64,000 bases of DNA from contig CANQMR010000006.1 of NCBI GenBank assembly GCA_947625015.1, forward strand, positions 1 to 64,000, read 5' to 3'. This document shows, piece after piece, positions 44,543 through 55,251 of this stretch. The translations under genes were made by a program, and so were the position numbers. The notes under the pieces are model-generated. The model made no database searches. It saw only the letters and a list, made by a program, of their open reading frames with translations, and was not told where the DNA came from. The number at the start of each line of letters is the position of its first letter. The first letter of the stretch is position 1. This DNA comes from an uncultured Lachnospiraceae bacterium (GTDB taxonomy: Bacteria > Bacillota > Clostridia > Lachnospirales > Lachnospiraceae).

Positions 44543-46366
44543 TACCTCGTCCAGAAAACGGGAGGGTGGAAGTTCTTTGTTGTAATATTCCTTCACCTCA
44601 TAGATATGCAGATGATTTTTGGCCCTGGTCATCGCCACATAGAACATTCTCCGTTCCTCCTCAAGTTCTTCCGGCTTGGCCGCTTTTTTGTACGGCGTCA
44701 GCTCCTCATTGGCCTCTAAGAGAAATACCGCGTCAAATTCCAGCCCCTTTGCGCTGTGCATGGTGGTAACGGTAATCCCGTTTTGCTCATTTTTCCCGGC
44801 CGTTTTCGTGTGTTCCTCTAAATCCTTTCTGTACTGCTCAACGCCTGCAAACCAGTCGGAATAGCTTTCATACTGTCTCGCCATCTCCCTTAACTCATCC
44901 AATACGCTTAACAAATCTTCGACATTCATATGCCGGTACTTTGCATACTCTTCAAGATATGCGTCATAGCCGATGGCTTTCCGGATAAAATTCACCGCGG
45001 CAAAGGGCTTTAACCCGGCAAGAATCTCCATCTCATATGCAAGCTGCTCAATCCGTTCCGCCATCCAGTCTTTTTTGCCAAAGGCTTTTTTCAGCTCCTC
45101 AAAGTCCACATAAGGTTCCCGCAGCAGTTCCCTGGAAATATACCGGTTCGGCTTGTTCATAATCCGCAGAAAAAGTCCCCTCTCCCGGTTTCCCAAAGCC
45201 AGACGGATATAATCAAAAATATTTCTCACCGTAAAATGGTCATAAATGCAGGGAACCTTATCCCTCACCTGAAAGGGAATATTATACTCCATCAGTTTAT
45301 TGACAATGGGGCGGGCCTGCACATTCGTGCGGACAATCACCGCCATATCCCGCAAGGGAACGCCCTCGTCCCTGTATTTTTGAATCATATCCAGAACATG
45401 TTCATTTTCCTTGGCAATGTTTTTCATATGATGCACCTGAATAGGCTCCACATAGCCCCGGCTGCTCACAATCCGCTTGTCAAACCGTATCCGGTTATGA
45501 GCAATTAAACGAAGTGCTCCTTCCGTAATATTGCGGCTGCACCGGTAATTGACGTCCAAAAGCGTCTCTACCGCATTCGGATAATCCTTCTTAAAATTCA
45601 GCATAATCTCCGGCCTTGCCCCGCGGAACCCGTATATGCTCTGGTCGTCGTCTCCCACGATAAACAGATTGTTGCCGGGCGCCGCTAACAGTTTCGTAAT
45701 TTCATACTGAATCTTGTTGATATCCTGAAACTCATCTACCAGAATATAGGCATACTGTTTTTGTAACTTTGCAAGGATATCCGGCCTTTCCTTTAAAAGC
45801 GCATAACAGTACACCATCATATCATCAAAATCCAGTTTTCCCGCCTCGGACACCTTCCGCTCATATTCCCGGTAAACCTCCCGGAACACCTCCTCCCCCA
45901 GACAGGAAGAATAGAAATACTGAAGGTCGATCATATCTCCTTTCATCAGGCCCATTTCCCGGATTACAGAACCGATTATTTCCTCCTCGTCATCCGCTTC
46001 AATGTTTTTCTTTCGCAGGATATCCCGGAGCAGATTGTACTTTTCCTCCTCCGTCAAAATGTTTCCTGCCTGATACCCATAAGCCCGTTTCAATATGGAA
46101 AAAAAGACAGAATGAAAAGTCCCGAATGTACAGTGACATTCAGAACCCTTCATTAAGTTTAAGAACCGCTGTTCCATCTCCCTTGCGCTGGCCCTTGTAA
46201 AGGTAATCACCAGAATACGGGAAGAGGGAATCTTCGCCTCTTGTATCAGATATTGAATGCGATATACCATCGCCGTTGTCTTTCCGGAACCCGGACCTGC
46301 CAACGCCAGCATGGGGCCGTCCACATGATGAATGGCTGCCAACTGGCCTTCATTAAAATCCGGCAT
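44522..46366 (-). CDS. UvrD/PcrA-family DNA helicase
   Basis: LALAGPGSGKTTAMVYRIQYL; YILVDEFQDINKIQYEI; VGDDDQSIYGFRGA; VTTMHSAKGLEFDAVFLLEA; EERRMFYVAMTRAK. Confidence 0.95.
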   Translation of the reverse strand: MPDFNEGQLAAIHHVDGPMLALAGPGSGKTTAMVYRIQYLIQEAKIPSSRILVITFTRASAREMEQRFLNLMKGSECHCTFGTFHSVFFSILKRAYGYQAGNILTEEEKYNLLRDILRKKNIEADDEEEIIGSVIREMGLMKGDMIDLQYFYSSCLGEEVFREVYREYERKVSEAGKLDFDDMMVYCYALLKERPDILAKLQKQYAYILVDEFQDINKIQYEITKLLAAPGNNLFIVGDDDQSIYGFRGARPEIMLNFKKDYPNAVETLLDVNYRCSRNITEGALRLIAHNRIRFDKRIVSSRGYVEPIQVHHMKNIAKENEHVLDMIQKYRDEGVPLRDMAVIVRTNVQARPIVNKLMEYNIPFQVRDKVPCIYDHFTVRNIFDYIRLALGNRERGLFLRIMNKPNRYISRELLREPYVDFEELKKAFGKKDWMAERIEQLAYEMEILAGLKPFAAVNFIRKAIGYDAYLEEYAKYRHMNVEDLLSVLDELREMARQYESYSDWFAGVEQYRKDLEEHTKTAGKNEQNGITVTTMHSAKGLEFDAVFLLEANEELTPYKKAAKPEELEEERRMFYVAMTRAKNHLHIYEVKEYYNKELPPSRFLDEVLVKEPL

Positions 46367-46379
46367 AGACGCTCCTTTC

Positions 46380-47843
46380 CTATACTGCCTGTTCTAATTT
46401 TTCAATCCCAATCTGTATGCGGCGTAAGGATTCCTCCCTGCCCAAAATATCCATAATCTCAAAAGCGCCGCCCGGCGTCATCTGCTTGCCTGACACAGCC
46501 GTCCGCACAGGCCACAGACCGGTACCGTTTTTGATTCCTTTGCCAGCAATATACTCCATAAGGGCGTCGTGGAGCACATCTATGTTCCAGTCCTGCACCC
46601 CTTTTAATATCTCATATTCTTCCCTCAGAATCTCCAAAGAATTATCCGGATTGGTCTTCATTTTCTTATGGGTGTAAAGGGCAATGTCATAATCCGGCAG
46701 TTCCTCAAAGAAATCAATGTGTTCCTTAATATCCGGAAATACCTCGATTCTGGTCTTCACCAGCTCTAAAATAGCGTCCACCTTCACATCCCTGGTAATC
46801 ACTTCCCTCACATAGGGAAGAGCCATCTCCTTAAACCGGTCAAAATCCATGGCCTTAATATATTCCCCATTCATCCACCGGAGCTTAACCATATCAAAGA
46901 CCGCCGGAGATTTGGAAATATGGCGGTAGTCAAAGGCCTTCACCAGCTCCTCTAAAGAGAAAATCTCCTGATTGTCCTCCGGGCTCCAGCCAAGCAGGGC
47001 CACAAAGTTCACAATCGTCTCTGTCAGAAATCCCTGCTCCAACAAATCCTCATAGGAGGAATGTCCGCTGCGCTTAGAAAGTTTCTGGTGTTCCTCGTTG
47101 GTAATGGTCGGACAGTGAATATACTTGGGCACCTCCCAGCCAAAGGCTTTATAAAGCCGCTCATACTTAGGCGAAGAAGACAGATACTCCTGTCCCCTGA
47201 CCACATGGGTTATGCCCATTAAATGATCGTCTACCACATTGGCAAAATTATAGGTGGGATACCCGTCCGACTTAATCAGAATCATATCGTCTAATTCCTG
47301 ATTGGGTACCGTAATGGTTCCGTAAAGCTCGTCCTCAAAGCTGGTCTCCCCCTCTAAGGGAACATTCTGCCGGATTACATAGGGAATACCGGCCGCTAAT
47401 TTCTCCTGTACCTCTTCTTTGCTTAAATGCAGACAGTGCTTGTCATATCTTCTTACTGACTTTCCGTCAATAACCTCTTCCTTCAGGCTGTCAAGCCGTT
47501 CCTTGTCGCAGAAACAGTAATAGGCTTCCCCTTTTTCTACCAGCAGCTTCGCATACTTCATATAGATGCCCTGAGCCTGTCTCTCGCTCTGCACATAAGG
47601 ACCAACGCCGCCGTCCTTGTCCGGCCCCTCGTCATGGTGAAGCCCGGTGCCTTCCATCGTGCGGTAGATAATATCCACTGCTCCCTCTACCAAGCGCTCC
47701 TGGTCCGTATCCTCAATCCTTAAGATAAAATCTCCATTTTCGTGCTTTGCCACCAGATACGCATACAATGCAGTTCTCAAATTGCCCACATGCATTCTTC
47801 CTGTGGGACTGGGGGCAAATCTTGTCCTAACCTTACTCATCAT
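46380..47843 (-). CDS. gltX: glutamyl-tRNA synthetase
   Basis: [52 protein letters not shown]. Start refined to MMSKVRTR. Confidence 0.95.
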   Translation of the reverse strand: MMSKVRTRFAPSPTGRMHVGNLRTALYAYLVAKHENGDFILRIEDTDQERLVEGAVDIIYRTMEGTGLHHDEGPDKDGGVGPYVQSERQAQGIYMKYAKLLVEKGEAYYCFCDKERLDSLKEEVIDGKSVRRYDKHCLHLSKEEVQEKLAAGIPYVIRQNVPLEGETSFEDELYGTITVPNQELDDMILIKSDGYPTYNFANVVDDHLMGITHVVRGQEYLSSSPKYERLYKAFGWEVPKYIHCPTITNEEHQKLSKRSGHSSYEDLLEQGFLTETIVNFVALLGWSPEDNQEIFSLEELVKAFDYRHISKSPAVFDMVKLRWMNGEYIKAMDFDRFKEMALPYVREVITRDVKVDAILELVKTRIEVFPDIKEHIDFFEELPDYDIALYTHKKMKTNPDNSLEILREEYEILKGVQDWNIDVLHDALMEYIAGKGIKNGTGLWPVRTAVSGKQMTPGGAFEIMDILGREESLRRIQIGIEKLEQAV

Positions 47844-47914
47844 ATCCCTCTTACTATATCTTTCCTTTCGCGGTATGTTCTTTCTTCCACCGCTCCTACC
47901 AACTTCTACTTCTC

Positions 47915-48436
47915 TTACTGATTCCTGCCGCAGCACTGCTTATACTTCCGTCCGCTTCCACAAGGACAGGGATCATTCCTTCCAATCTTAGGCGGCTTTA
48001 CCACCGTCTTAGAGCTCTTTTCAATCTTATAAAGCTCCTTCCTTCTGTCCTCAGACAGCAGATCATTCCATTCCTCCAAACCATAAAGCCAGTCTGCATT
48101 ACAGCCTACCATATTCCGGTAAAGAGTTTCCAAATCAAAATCCAGGGAAACCACAGTATCCTCTTCTAACTCCTCTAAATTATTAGAAGTCTTCAAACTC
48201 TCGTCAATCCCGTCCAAAAATCCGGTCATAATCTGCACAGTTGTCTCATATTTATCCGCCAGTTCCTTAACGGTTCCTGTAACCACTTCTTCCGGATTTG
48301 CCAACAGTTTCTTGTAAATTCCCTGCTCCACGCCAAAATAATTCAGCCAGAACTGCTTTCCCTGAGGCGTTCTGTCATCCATCTGTCCATAGGCATATTC
48401 ACGCCAACCCTTCAATAAACTCATTTGTTCTACCAT
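47915..48436 (-). CDS. SEC-C motif-containing protein
   Basis: C-terminal [23 protein letters not shown]. Confidence 0.88.
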   Translation of the reverse strand: MVEQMSLLKGWREYAYGQMDDRTPQGKQFWLNYFGVEQGIYKKLLANPEEVVTGTVKELADKYETTVQIMTGFLDGIDESLKTSNNLEELEEDTVVSLDFDLETLYRNMVGCNADWLYGLEEWNDLLSEDRRKELYKIEKSSKTVVKPPKIGRNDPCPCGSGRKYKQCCGRNQ

Positions 48437-48534
48437 CCTTTTACAAATATCGTGTATTTACTGCCTTCCATACTTTTCCTGCAATAACAAGCTAGATTAT
48501 AACAAACCATATCCCATTTTTCAAGTAGAAGCCT

Positions 48535-49080
48535 CATTTCCCCTCTTATCGTTACTTCCCCCACTTTGCCCGCATAGCTTTCTATTATCCTTCCGTTTTT
48601 ATCTGTGAAACCGCCGCAGGATAATCCTTTCCCATTTTCCCGCACTGCCATCGGTTTTAAGAAATCCTGCTGCCGGACCCTCCTGCATATTAGATTGCAC
48701 GTGCTTACGAAGAACTCGCGCCGGGAAGGGGTGGCTGGGAAACATTTGCAGCCCCTTTGAAAACGCCGGTACTTGCGAAGGCCCTATAATAAATCTACTG
48801 TTAAACATAATTAACGGGGCCTTCGCTTATGTACCGCTGCGTTTTCGACAGAGCGCAAGCGTGGCTGCAAAATGTTTGCCCAGCACCCCAAACCCGACGC
48901 TCAAACACTTCTTCGCACGTGCAATATGCAGGAGGGCCCGGCAGCGGATTTCTAAAAAACCGCGTGTCGGGAAAATTGGGATAAGGATTACCTTGCGGCG
49001 GTAATTTACTGATGTTCCGGAAGGATAATAGAAAGCTATGCGGGCAAAGTGGAAATAATAATCTATAAGAGGGGAATGAA
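48535..49080. repeat. ~545-bp imperfect palindromic repeat element, copy 1
   Basis: Left arm ccctcttat...cactttgcccgcatagctttctattatccttccg...accgccgc...cctcctgcatatt...gcacgtgc...gcgaaggccc matches the reverse complement of the right arm; centre ~48776-48826 is non-palindromic. Confidence 0.85.
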
Positions 49081-49139
49081 TTTTAAAATATTTTTTTAAG
49101 CGGGTATATTTTGGGGAGAAAGGGACATAATGAAAATAT

Positions 49140-49272
49140 CACTGAAACAACCGGCGTCAACGATGGGTGTCGGCTGGTTCAGTGACAAGATTCTCTGAAC
49201 CTGGAGAATCCGATAATACTTTATCCTCCCCTATTTGCGGGGCCGGTTCGCCGGCTCCGTTCCCCTTTTATA
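49140..49272. other. three adjacent hairpins in an intergenic region
   Basis: CACTGAA..CCGgC..GTCGGctGGTTCAGTG (49140-49184); GATTCTC..GAGAATC (49189-49210); GGGGCCGG-ttcg-CCGGCTCC then CCCCTTTTA (~49239-49272). Confidence 0.5.
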
Positions 49273-49558
49273 GCTGTTCTTTTTCCGCAGGTTCACCGGC
49301 GGATTCTTCTGTTTGTTCCTGCCCGTTGCGGGCTTGATTTAACCGTTCCATATCTTCCTTAGGAATCACTTCCGACTCTCCGTTTACCAGACGGGTAAAC
49401 CACATAAATACCCAGAGTATCATAGGCACGATAAGGGTAAGGAATAAAAATACATAGAAATACGGACTTCCCATAATGCCGCTGACTAACATGGCAATCA
49501 AGAGCCCTGCAATCACCAAAACCGTCAGCCACGCCACAATTCTTCTTAACTTATTCAT
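49268..49558 (-). CDS. small two-TM protein
   Basis: MNKLRRIVAWLTVLVIAGLLIAMLVSGIMGSPYFYVFLFLTLIVPMILWVFMWFTRL with acidic tail. Confidence 0.75.
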   Translation of the reverse strand: MNKLRRIVAWLTVLVIAGLLIAMLVSGIMGSPYFYVFLFLTLIVPMILWVFMWFTRLVNGESEVIPKEDMERLNQARNGQEQTEESAGEPAEKEQL

Positions 49559-49663
49559 CCCCGGTTTTCTCCCTTACATCATATGTCCCGTATAATCTAT
49601 GCAAACGCTCCGCCACTTCCTTTTCATATCCTTTTTCCTGCCGCATATATTCAAACAAATCCA

Positions 49664-50086
49664 TCACTGATTCCCTGCCTGTTTCCCCTGCTTGATAAAG
49701 CCCATTTTGCCCAGCAGCGTCTCAAACTTTTCCAGCATAATGGGCTTACATATGTATGCGTCATAATCATTGCAGACCTGAATATTATCTAACACCACTT
49801 CATCCAAAGCGCTGATCATAATGATCTTTGCCCGGTCCTCCCGCAAGACGGCATACTTCTTCTCCGCATTGCGGATAGCCTCTAACGCCTTATAGCCGTC
49901 TAACCTGGTCATCATAATATCTAAACAGATTAAATCGTACATCTGCCTTTCCTCCATGGCTCTGGTCGCCTCCTCCACTGCGGACATCCCATCCTCAACA
50001 GCCAGCACCTCGCCATACTGGGCAAATAGCTTTTCCATAAATTTTCTGTTTGCAAAATCATCGTCTGCAATTAATACTTTCATAAA
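49664..50086 (-). CDS. single-domain (CheY-like) response regulator
   Basis: MKVLIADDDFANRKFMEKLFAQYGEV; YDLICLDIMMTRLDGYKALEAIR; AYICKPIMLEKFETLL. Confidence 0.9.
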   Translation of the reverse strand, partial: FMKVLIADDDFANRKFMEKLFAQYGEVLAVEDGMSAVEEATRAMEERQMYDLICLDIMMTRLDGYKALEAIRNAEKKYAVLREDRAKIIMISALDEVVLDNIQVCNDYDAYICKPIMLEKFETLLGKMGFIKQGKQAGNQ

Positions 50087-50138
50087 ACTGAATCCTCCAA
50101 ATATATCTGCATATAATATAATCACCCTGTCGTCCACA

Positions 50139-50738
50139 CTAAGCGTCCGGCTTAATTCGGATAAGGCCCGCTAACTTGCTCATGGTCGCTTTTCCTACCT
50201 GGGAATGGGATTTCCGGTCATAGACAATCCGTCTGTTTAATAAATCTCTCACCATTCCGCCTAAGAACAAATTAGAAAGTTCTTCCGGGGTAAACTTGTC
50301 AATAATCTCCCCTTCCTCCATTGCCAGCCCCAGTTCCTTCCGGATAAAGCCTGTCCGCCTGTTAATACAGGCAGCCACAGCTTCTCTGGTATTGACATTA
50401 TGCAGTAATTCTTCATAATTCAATATAATCGCGGCAAGCTCATAATAATTCTCATAATAAGTACACAATGTAGTCAGCAGTTCCAACACCTTGTCTAAAT
50501 GCGACATATCCTTTGCCTCAATCGTTGCAATGATGCCGTCATCAAACTTAGTAAAGGTATCTATCACCTCCACCAGTATCTCATCAACACTCCCAAAATA
50601 GCGATATAACAGTTCCTCCGACATATTCCCCTTCATGGCAAGCGTCTTTGTAGAAAGGGAAGACAGACCTGATTCACTGATAATCTCAATGGCTGAAGCA
50701 ATTATCCGATCCCTCTTACTCACAAAATCATTATCCAT
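50139..50738 (-). CDS. TetR/AcrR-family transcriptional regulator
   Basis: KRDRIIASAIEIISESGLSSLSTKTLAMKGNMSEELLYRYFGSVDEIL; start refined to MDNDFVSK. Confidence 0.88.
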   Translation of the reverse strand: MDNDFVSKRDRIIASAIEIISESGLSSLSTKTLAMKGNMSEELLYRYFGSVDEILVEVIDTFTKFDDGIIATIEAKDMSHLDKVLELLTTLCTYYENYYELAAIILNYEELLHNVNTREAVAACINRRTGFIRKELGLAMEEGEIIDKFTPEELSNLFLGGMVRDLLNRRIVYDRKSHSQVGKATMSKLAGLIRIKPDA

Positions 50739-50843
50739 ATAATCCCCCGCTGTTGCTAACCTCGTGTGCCTATTACCCATTGTATGGTATGGCCAGCCAT
50801 TTGTCAACATGAGTTGTTCAATTCTACGTGTAAATAATGATTG

Positions 50844-51848
50844 TTAATTCTGTCCATAAATGAAAATCTGATCCTTGTCCCGATCATAATAATAAATATG
50901 GTCCGACAGCAGATCGACAAGCCCTACTGCGCTTCGGTTAGCCTCCTCGACCAGTCCCTCCAAAAATTCCGGCTCCGTATCCGTATTTTCCGGCACCAGC
51001 ATAACCTCATGCACGCTGGACGGCAGAATAAAGATATTGCACTCCTGCACCCTGGCAAAGTTCTTAAGGACAGAATCATACAAAATGCAGGCTGCGCCGT
51101 ACACGCCGCTGTCATTCGACAGCACAAACATGCTGACTCCATTCTCGGTCTGTTCTAATATGGACAATTCCTCCGCTAATTCTTCCATATCCTCTTCCGG
51201 CATCCGTTTTTTAAAACTCTCCACAATCACTTTTGCCAGAGAATCCATATGCCAGGGAAATTCCCGCATGGTATTAAATAACGCCGTCCGGTAGAGTTCT
51301 TCCAAACTGACGTCCCACAGTGCAAACTCCTCATTGCGGATTAAAGAACTGGCAATACCGATAGAATTGCGGCCCGCCATATAACGGAACACAATGGCTA
51401 AGTCTAGATACCGCTTATGTGGGCAGGTCTTAAGCATTCCCCGGTTTTTATCGTAGTTTACCATCCGCATTACAATGCTGTCCCTGACTTTTTTAAAATC
51501 GCTTAAATTCACATAAGCAATATCATTTTCTGCCCTAATCCGGTGGTATTGATATGCAATCTCCTCCATAATCAGGGAAGCCGGTTTCCCCATCTGGTAA
51601 TCGTTGTAATAATCGTTTAGGTAGATGTTGGGACTGGCGTTCTCTCCCGCTTTGTGGATGACAAGCCCGTCTAACACAACGCCGTTATTCTTCATCAACT
51701 GTTGAAATTCAATCTTATACTCCGGCCTTATCTCTTTATCTTCAGCATCCGGCTCCTTACTCCCATCTTCTCCCCCACAGCAGTTGCACTGCCTTAAATA
51801 TTCCGGAAGATTCTCCTCTAAATACAATAAAAATTCCTGATAATCCAT
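50844..51848 (-). CDS. DUF5688-like protein
   Basis: NNGVVLDGLVIHKAGENASPNIYLNDYYNDYQMGKPASLIMEEIAYQY...ITNDSGVYGA-type C-terminus, recognised as resembling DUF5688. Confidence 0.75.
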   Translation of the reverse strand: MDYQEFLLYLEENLPEYLRQCNCCGGEDGSKEPDAEDKEIRPEYKIEFQQLMKNNGVVLDGLVIHKAGENASPNIYLNDYYNDYQMGKPASLIMEEIAYQYHRIRAENDIAYVNLSDFKKVRDSIVMRMVNYDKNRGMLKTCPHKRYLDLAIVFRYMAGRNSIGIASSLIRNEEFALWDVSLEELYRTALFNTMREFPWHMDSLAKVIVESFKKRMPEEDMEELAEELSILEQTENGVSMFVLSNDSGVYGAACILYDSVLKNFARVQECNIFILPSSVHEVMLVPENTDTEPEFLEGLVEEANRSAVGLVDLLSDHIYYYDRDKDQIFIYGQN

Positions 51849-51947
51849 TCGATACTCTCCTTATCTAAAATATAATTTGTCATACCGAGTACCGTATATA
51901 TCCGTATAGCTGGTAAATGCGCATGAATATGCCACAGATACAAAATA

Positions 51948-52004
51948 TATCCCGCCGGGATACGTATGAGATACTACATATCTTATCCGACGGGACATCA
52001 TAAG
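51948..52004 (-). terminator. Rho-independent-like terminator between hisC and the DUF5688 gene
   Basis: Minus strand TGTCCCGTCGGATAaga...TATCCCGGCGGGATATATTTTG: GC-rich imperfect stem followed by a T-rich stretch. Confidence 0.5.
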
Positions 52005-52060
52005 TCAAGAAAAATTTTCAAAATATTTGTATTAACTGTATTTTGGGTAAAAATGACAAC

Positions 52061-53110
52061 TCACACGAGTAGTTTCAGGAAATTGACAAAAGTTTTCATC
52101 TCCTCATCCGTTCCGATTGAAATGCGGAGATAGTTATCAATCCTTGGTTTGTCAAAATAGCGGACATAGATTTTCTCCTTTTTGGCCGCCTCAAAAATCT
52201 CCTTTGCCGGAATCCGGTTATGGGAGGCAAAGACAAAATTTGCGCTGGACTTCTGGAATGTAAAACCAAGCGCAGCAAGCTCTTTTTCAAACCACTCCCT
52301 GGTGGCAATAACCTTGGCCGTAGTTTCCCTGAAATACGCGTCGTCCCGTATGCTGGCCGTTCCCATCACAATTGTGGGATAATTCATGGTATAGGAATTA
52401 AAGCTATACTTCACATCATTTAACGCCTGAATCAACTCCCGGTTTCCCATGGCATAGCCGATACGGAGTCCGGCCAAGGAGCGGGATTTGGAAAAGGTGC
52501 GGACGATTAAGAGATTCTCGTACTCTTTAAGCAGCGGCAGGGCCGTCTCCCCGCCAAAATCCACATAAGCCTCATCCACAATCACCACCACATCCTGATT
52601 ATGTTCTAAAATGTCCTTTATAAAAGCAAGGCTGACCAGTTTTCCCGTCGGCGCATTGGGATTGGGAAAAATCACGCCGCCGTTGTCTTTATAATAATCC
52701 TCCGCCACCAGGCTGAATGTATCATCTAACGCCTTGGTCTCATAGGGAATCCGAAAAAGTCCGGCCCACACATCATAAAAGCTGTATGTGATGTCCGGGA
52801 AAAAGACAGGCTTGTCCGAATTAAAAAAAGTTAAAAAGGACATGGCCAGCACATCATCCGAACCCACTCCGACAAATACCTCGTTGCTATTCAGCCCATG
52901 GTAATCGGCTATGGCGTCCACCAAGTCCTTTGCCGCCGGGTCCGGATAGAACCGAAGCCGCTCTAACTCCTGTTTTGCCCCTAACACCATTGGGGAAGGG
53001 GGATAGGGATTTTCATTGGTATTTAATTTGATTATGTCTTTCTCCTCCGGCTGTTCGCCCGGCGTATAGGGCGTTACCCGGCGGATATTCTTTTCCCATG
53101 CTCGCATCAT
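52061..53110 (-). CDS. hisC: histidinol-phosphate aminotransferase
   Basis: IKLNTNENPYPPSPMV; FVGVGSDDVLAMSF; VDEAYVDFGGETALPLL; RTFSKSRSLAGLRIGYAMG. Confidence 0.93.
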   Translation of the reverse strand: MMRAWEKNIRRVTPYTPGEQPEEKDIIKLNTNENPYPPSPMVLGAKQELERLRFYPDPAAKDLVDAIADYHGLNSNEVFVGVGSDDVLAMSFLTFFNSDKPVFFPDITYSFYDVWAGLFRIPYETKALDDTFSLVAEDYYKDNGGVIFPNPNAPTGKLVSLAFIKDILEHNQDVVVIVDEAYVDFGGETALPLLKEYENLLIVRTFSKSRSLAGLRIGYAMGNRELIQALNDVKYSFNSYTMNYPTIVMGTASIRDDAYFRETTAKVIATREWFEKELAALGFTFQKSSANFVFASHNRIPAKEIFEAAKKEKIYVRYFDKPRIDNYLRISIGTDEEMKTFVNFLKLLV

Positions 53111-53191
53111 TTATCTCTCCTAAACATCTTCTCAGCAAAATGCATCTTAAAATCCGGTTCAGCGTGTAAATATATGTCTGCCGGACAGCGG

Positions 53192-54265
53192 TTAAGCCTC
53201 GTTCATCTTTGCCAGCTTTGCCGCCTGGTCGGCTGCAATAAGACTGTCAATTACCTCGTCTAAATCACCGTTCATCACCTGGTCTAATTTATGCAGGGTT
53301 AATTTTATCCTGTGGTCCGTCACCCGTCCCTGCGGAAAATTATAGGTGCGGATTTTCTCGGAGCGGTCGCCGGTTCCCACCTGGCTTTTCCGAAGCTCCG
53401 CCTCGGCGTCATGGGCTTTTTGCAGTTCCAGATCATAAAGCTTTGCCCGAAGCACTTTAAGGGCCTTATCCTTATTCTTAAGCTGTGATTTTTCATCCTG
53501 GCAGGAAATGACGATTCCCGTAGGAATATGCGTCAGACGGACAGCGGAATCTGTGGTATTAACGCACTGGCCGCCGTTTCCGGAAGCCCGGAACACATCA
53601 AATTTACAGTCATTCATATCCAGCTCAAAATCTACTTCCTCCGCCTCCGGCATAATGGCTACCGTCATCGTGGAGGTGTGTATCCGCCCGCCGGATTCGG
53701 TCTCCGGCACCCGCTGTACCCGGTGTACGCCGGATTCATATTTCAGGCGGGAAAACGCGCCTTTTCCGTTAATCATGAAGGAGCACTCCTTAAACCCGCC
53801 GATACCGTTCTCATTAAGGCTGATTAGCTCTGTCTTCCAGTGCATACGGTCTGCATATTTCTGGTACATACGGAAAATCTCTGCCGCAAACAGGGCCGAC
53901 TCGTCTCCACCGGCTCCGGCCCGAAGCTCTACCACCACATTTTTATCATCATTGGGATCTTTCGGCAGCAACAGAATCTTAAGCTCTCTCTCTATGCGCT
54001 CCACTGCCTCTTTGGAATCATTTAATTCCTCCTTGGCCAGCTCCCGCATTTCCTCGTCCTTTTCCTCCTCTAACATGGCAAGGCTGTCCTCAATGGCCTG
54101 CTTTGCCGCCAGATATTCCTTATACTTATCGGCAATGGGCGCCAAATCGCTCTGCTCCTTCATCAGCGCCGCATATCTTTCCTGATCATTTAACACATCC
54201 GGTTCGCTTAGCTGTTCTAATACGGATTCATACCGCGCCAGCATATCCTCTAACTTGTCAAACAT
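53192..54265 (-). CDS. prfA: peptide chain release factor 1
   Basis: [68 protein letters not shown]. Confidence 0.96.
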   Translation of the reverse strand: MFDKLEDMLARYESVLEQLSEPDVLNDQERYAALMKEQSDLAPIADKYKEYLAAKQAIEDSLAMLEEEKDEEMRELAKEELNDSKEAVERIERELKILLLPKDPNDDKNVVVELRAGAGGDESALFAAEIFRMYQKYADRMHWKTELISLNENGIGGFKECSFMINGKGAFSRLKYESGVHRVQRVPETESGGRIHTSTMTVAIMPEAEEVDFELDMNDCKFDVFRASGNGGQCVNTTDSAVRLTHIPTGIVISCQDEKSQLKNKDKALKVLRAKLYDLELQKAHDAEAELRKSQVGTGDRSEKIRTYNFPQGRVTDHRIKLTLHKLDQVMNGDLDEVIDSLIAADQAAKLAKMNEA

Positions 54266-54385
54266 ACCTATCTACCTCTCTCTTATTTCTATGTCCATAT
54301 GCTTTCTATGCTCATCTGTTTTCTATATTTATCTGCCACAAAATACATAGGCGACTGTGCGGGATACTCCGTCAAAAACCAACCT

Positions 54386-55249
54386 TTAAGCGGTCATTTT
54401 TTGTCCCAAAACCACCCGGTCAAGCCCTGCATAATCTTTTTTTACCTGAACCTCTCCAAAACCGGCCTTCCGCATAAGTCCGGAAACCGCTTCTCCCTGT
54501 CCGCTGCCAATCTCAAAGAGCAGCCACCCGGAATCCGTTAAATGTTCCGGTGCGGCAGGAATAATCTTTCTGTAGTAATCAAGTCCGTCCTCTCCGCCGT
54601 CTAAGGCAAGCGCCGGTTCATAATCCTTTACCTCCGGCATCAGCGTACCCACCACGCCGGTTTCTATATAGGGGGGATTGCATACAATCAAATCTGCCTT
54701 TCCCGCAAAAGGCGCAAACAAATCCCCGCACAGGATTTCCCCCTTCACCTCATATTTTTGCAGATTCCGCTCCGCCACTTTGAGGGCGCTCTCCGAACAG
54801 TCGGAAAGAAAAAGTGAAATCTTTTCATGGTAAAGTTTTAAGGAAATGCCGATACAGCCGGAGCCGCAGCAAAGGTCTAATACCTGTAAATGCTCCGCAT
54901 CTTTGCGCCGTTCCCTGTCCGAAAGAATCCCATCGGCGCACTCTGCCAGAATTTCTGTATCATTTCTTGGAATCAGCACATTTTCATCCACATAAAACGC
55001 ATAATCCATAAAATGAGCGACGCCCAAAAGATACTGTAATGGATAATGCTCCTGCCGACGCCTCAGCAATTTTAAAAAGCGTTCCTCCTGTTCCTTAGAA
55101 ACCTCTTCCTCTCCATGCGTCAGCATATACAGGTAATTGCAGCCAAGGACTTCCTCTAACAGAACTTTTCTCTCATACTTTGCATACTCGTTGCCGCTGT
55201 CCTCTAATGTTTGTTTACCAAGGAGCAGCAATTCCTGAATCGTCGCCAT
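54386..55249 (-). CDS. prmC: peptide chain release factor N5-glutamine methyltransferase
   Basis: YLLGVAHFMDYAFYVDENVLIPRNDTEILAE; VLDLCCGSGCIGISL; DLIVCNPPYIE. Confidence 0.94.
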   Translation of the reverse strand: MATIQELLLLGKQTLEDSGNEYAKYERKVLLEEVLGCNYLYMLTHGEEEVSKEQEERFLKLLRRRQEHYPLQYLLGVAHFMDYAFYVDENVLIPRNDTEILAECADGILSDRERRKDAEHLQVLDLCCGSGCIGISLKLYHEKISLFLSDCSESALKVAERNLQKYEVKGEILCGDLFAPFAGKADLIVCNPPYIETGVVGTLMPEVKDYEPALALDGGEDGLDYYRKIIPAAPEHLTDSGWLLFEIGSGQGEAVSGLMRKAGFGEVQVKKDYAGLDRVVLGQKMTA

Positions 55250-55251
55250 GC

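Noticed and set aside
48430-48808. Short ORFs in palindromic element 1 (e.g. MAVRENGKGLSCGGFTDKNGRI..., MFNSRFIIGPSQV...)
   Set aside because: They arise from the repeat sequence, are not maintained beyond the shared segment in the second copy and lack convincing RBS/protein features.
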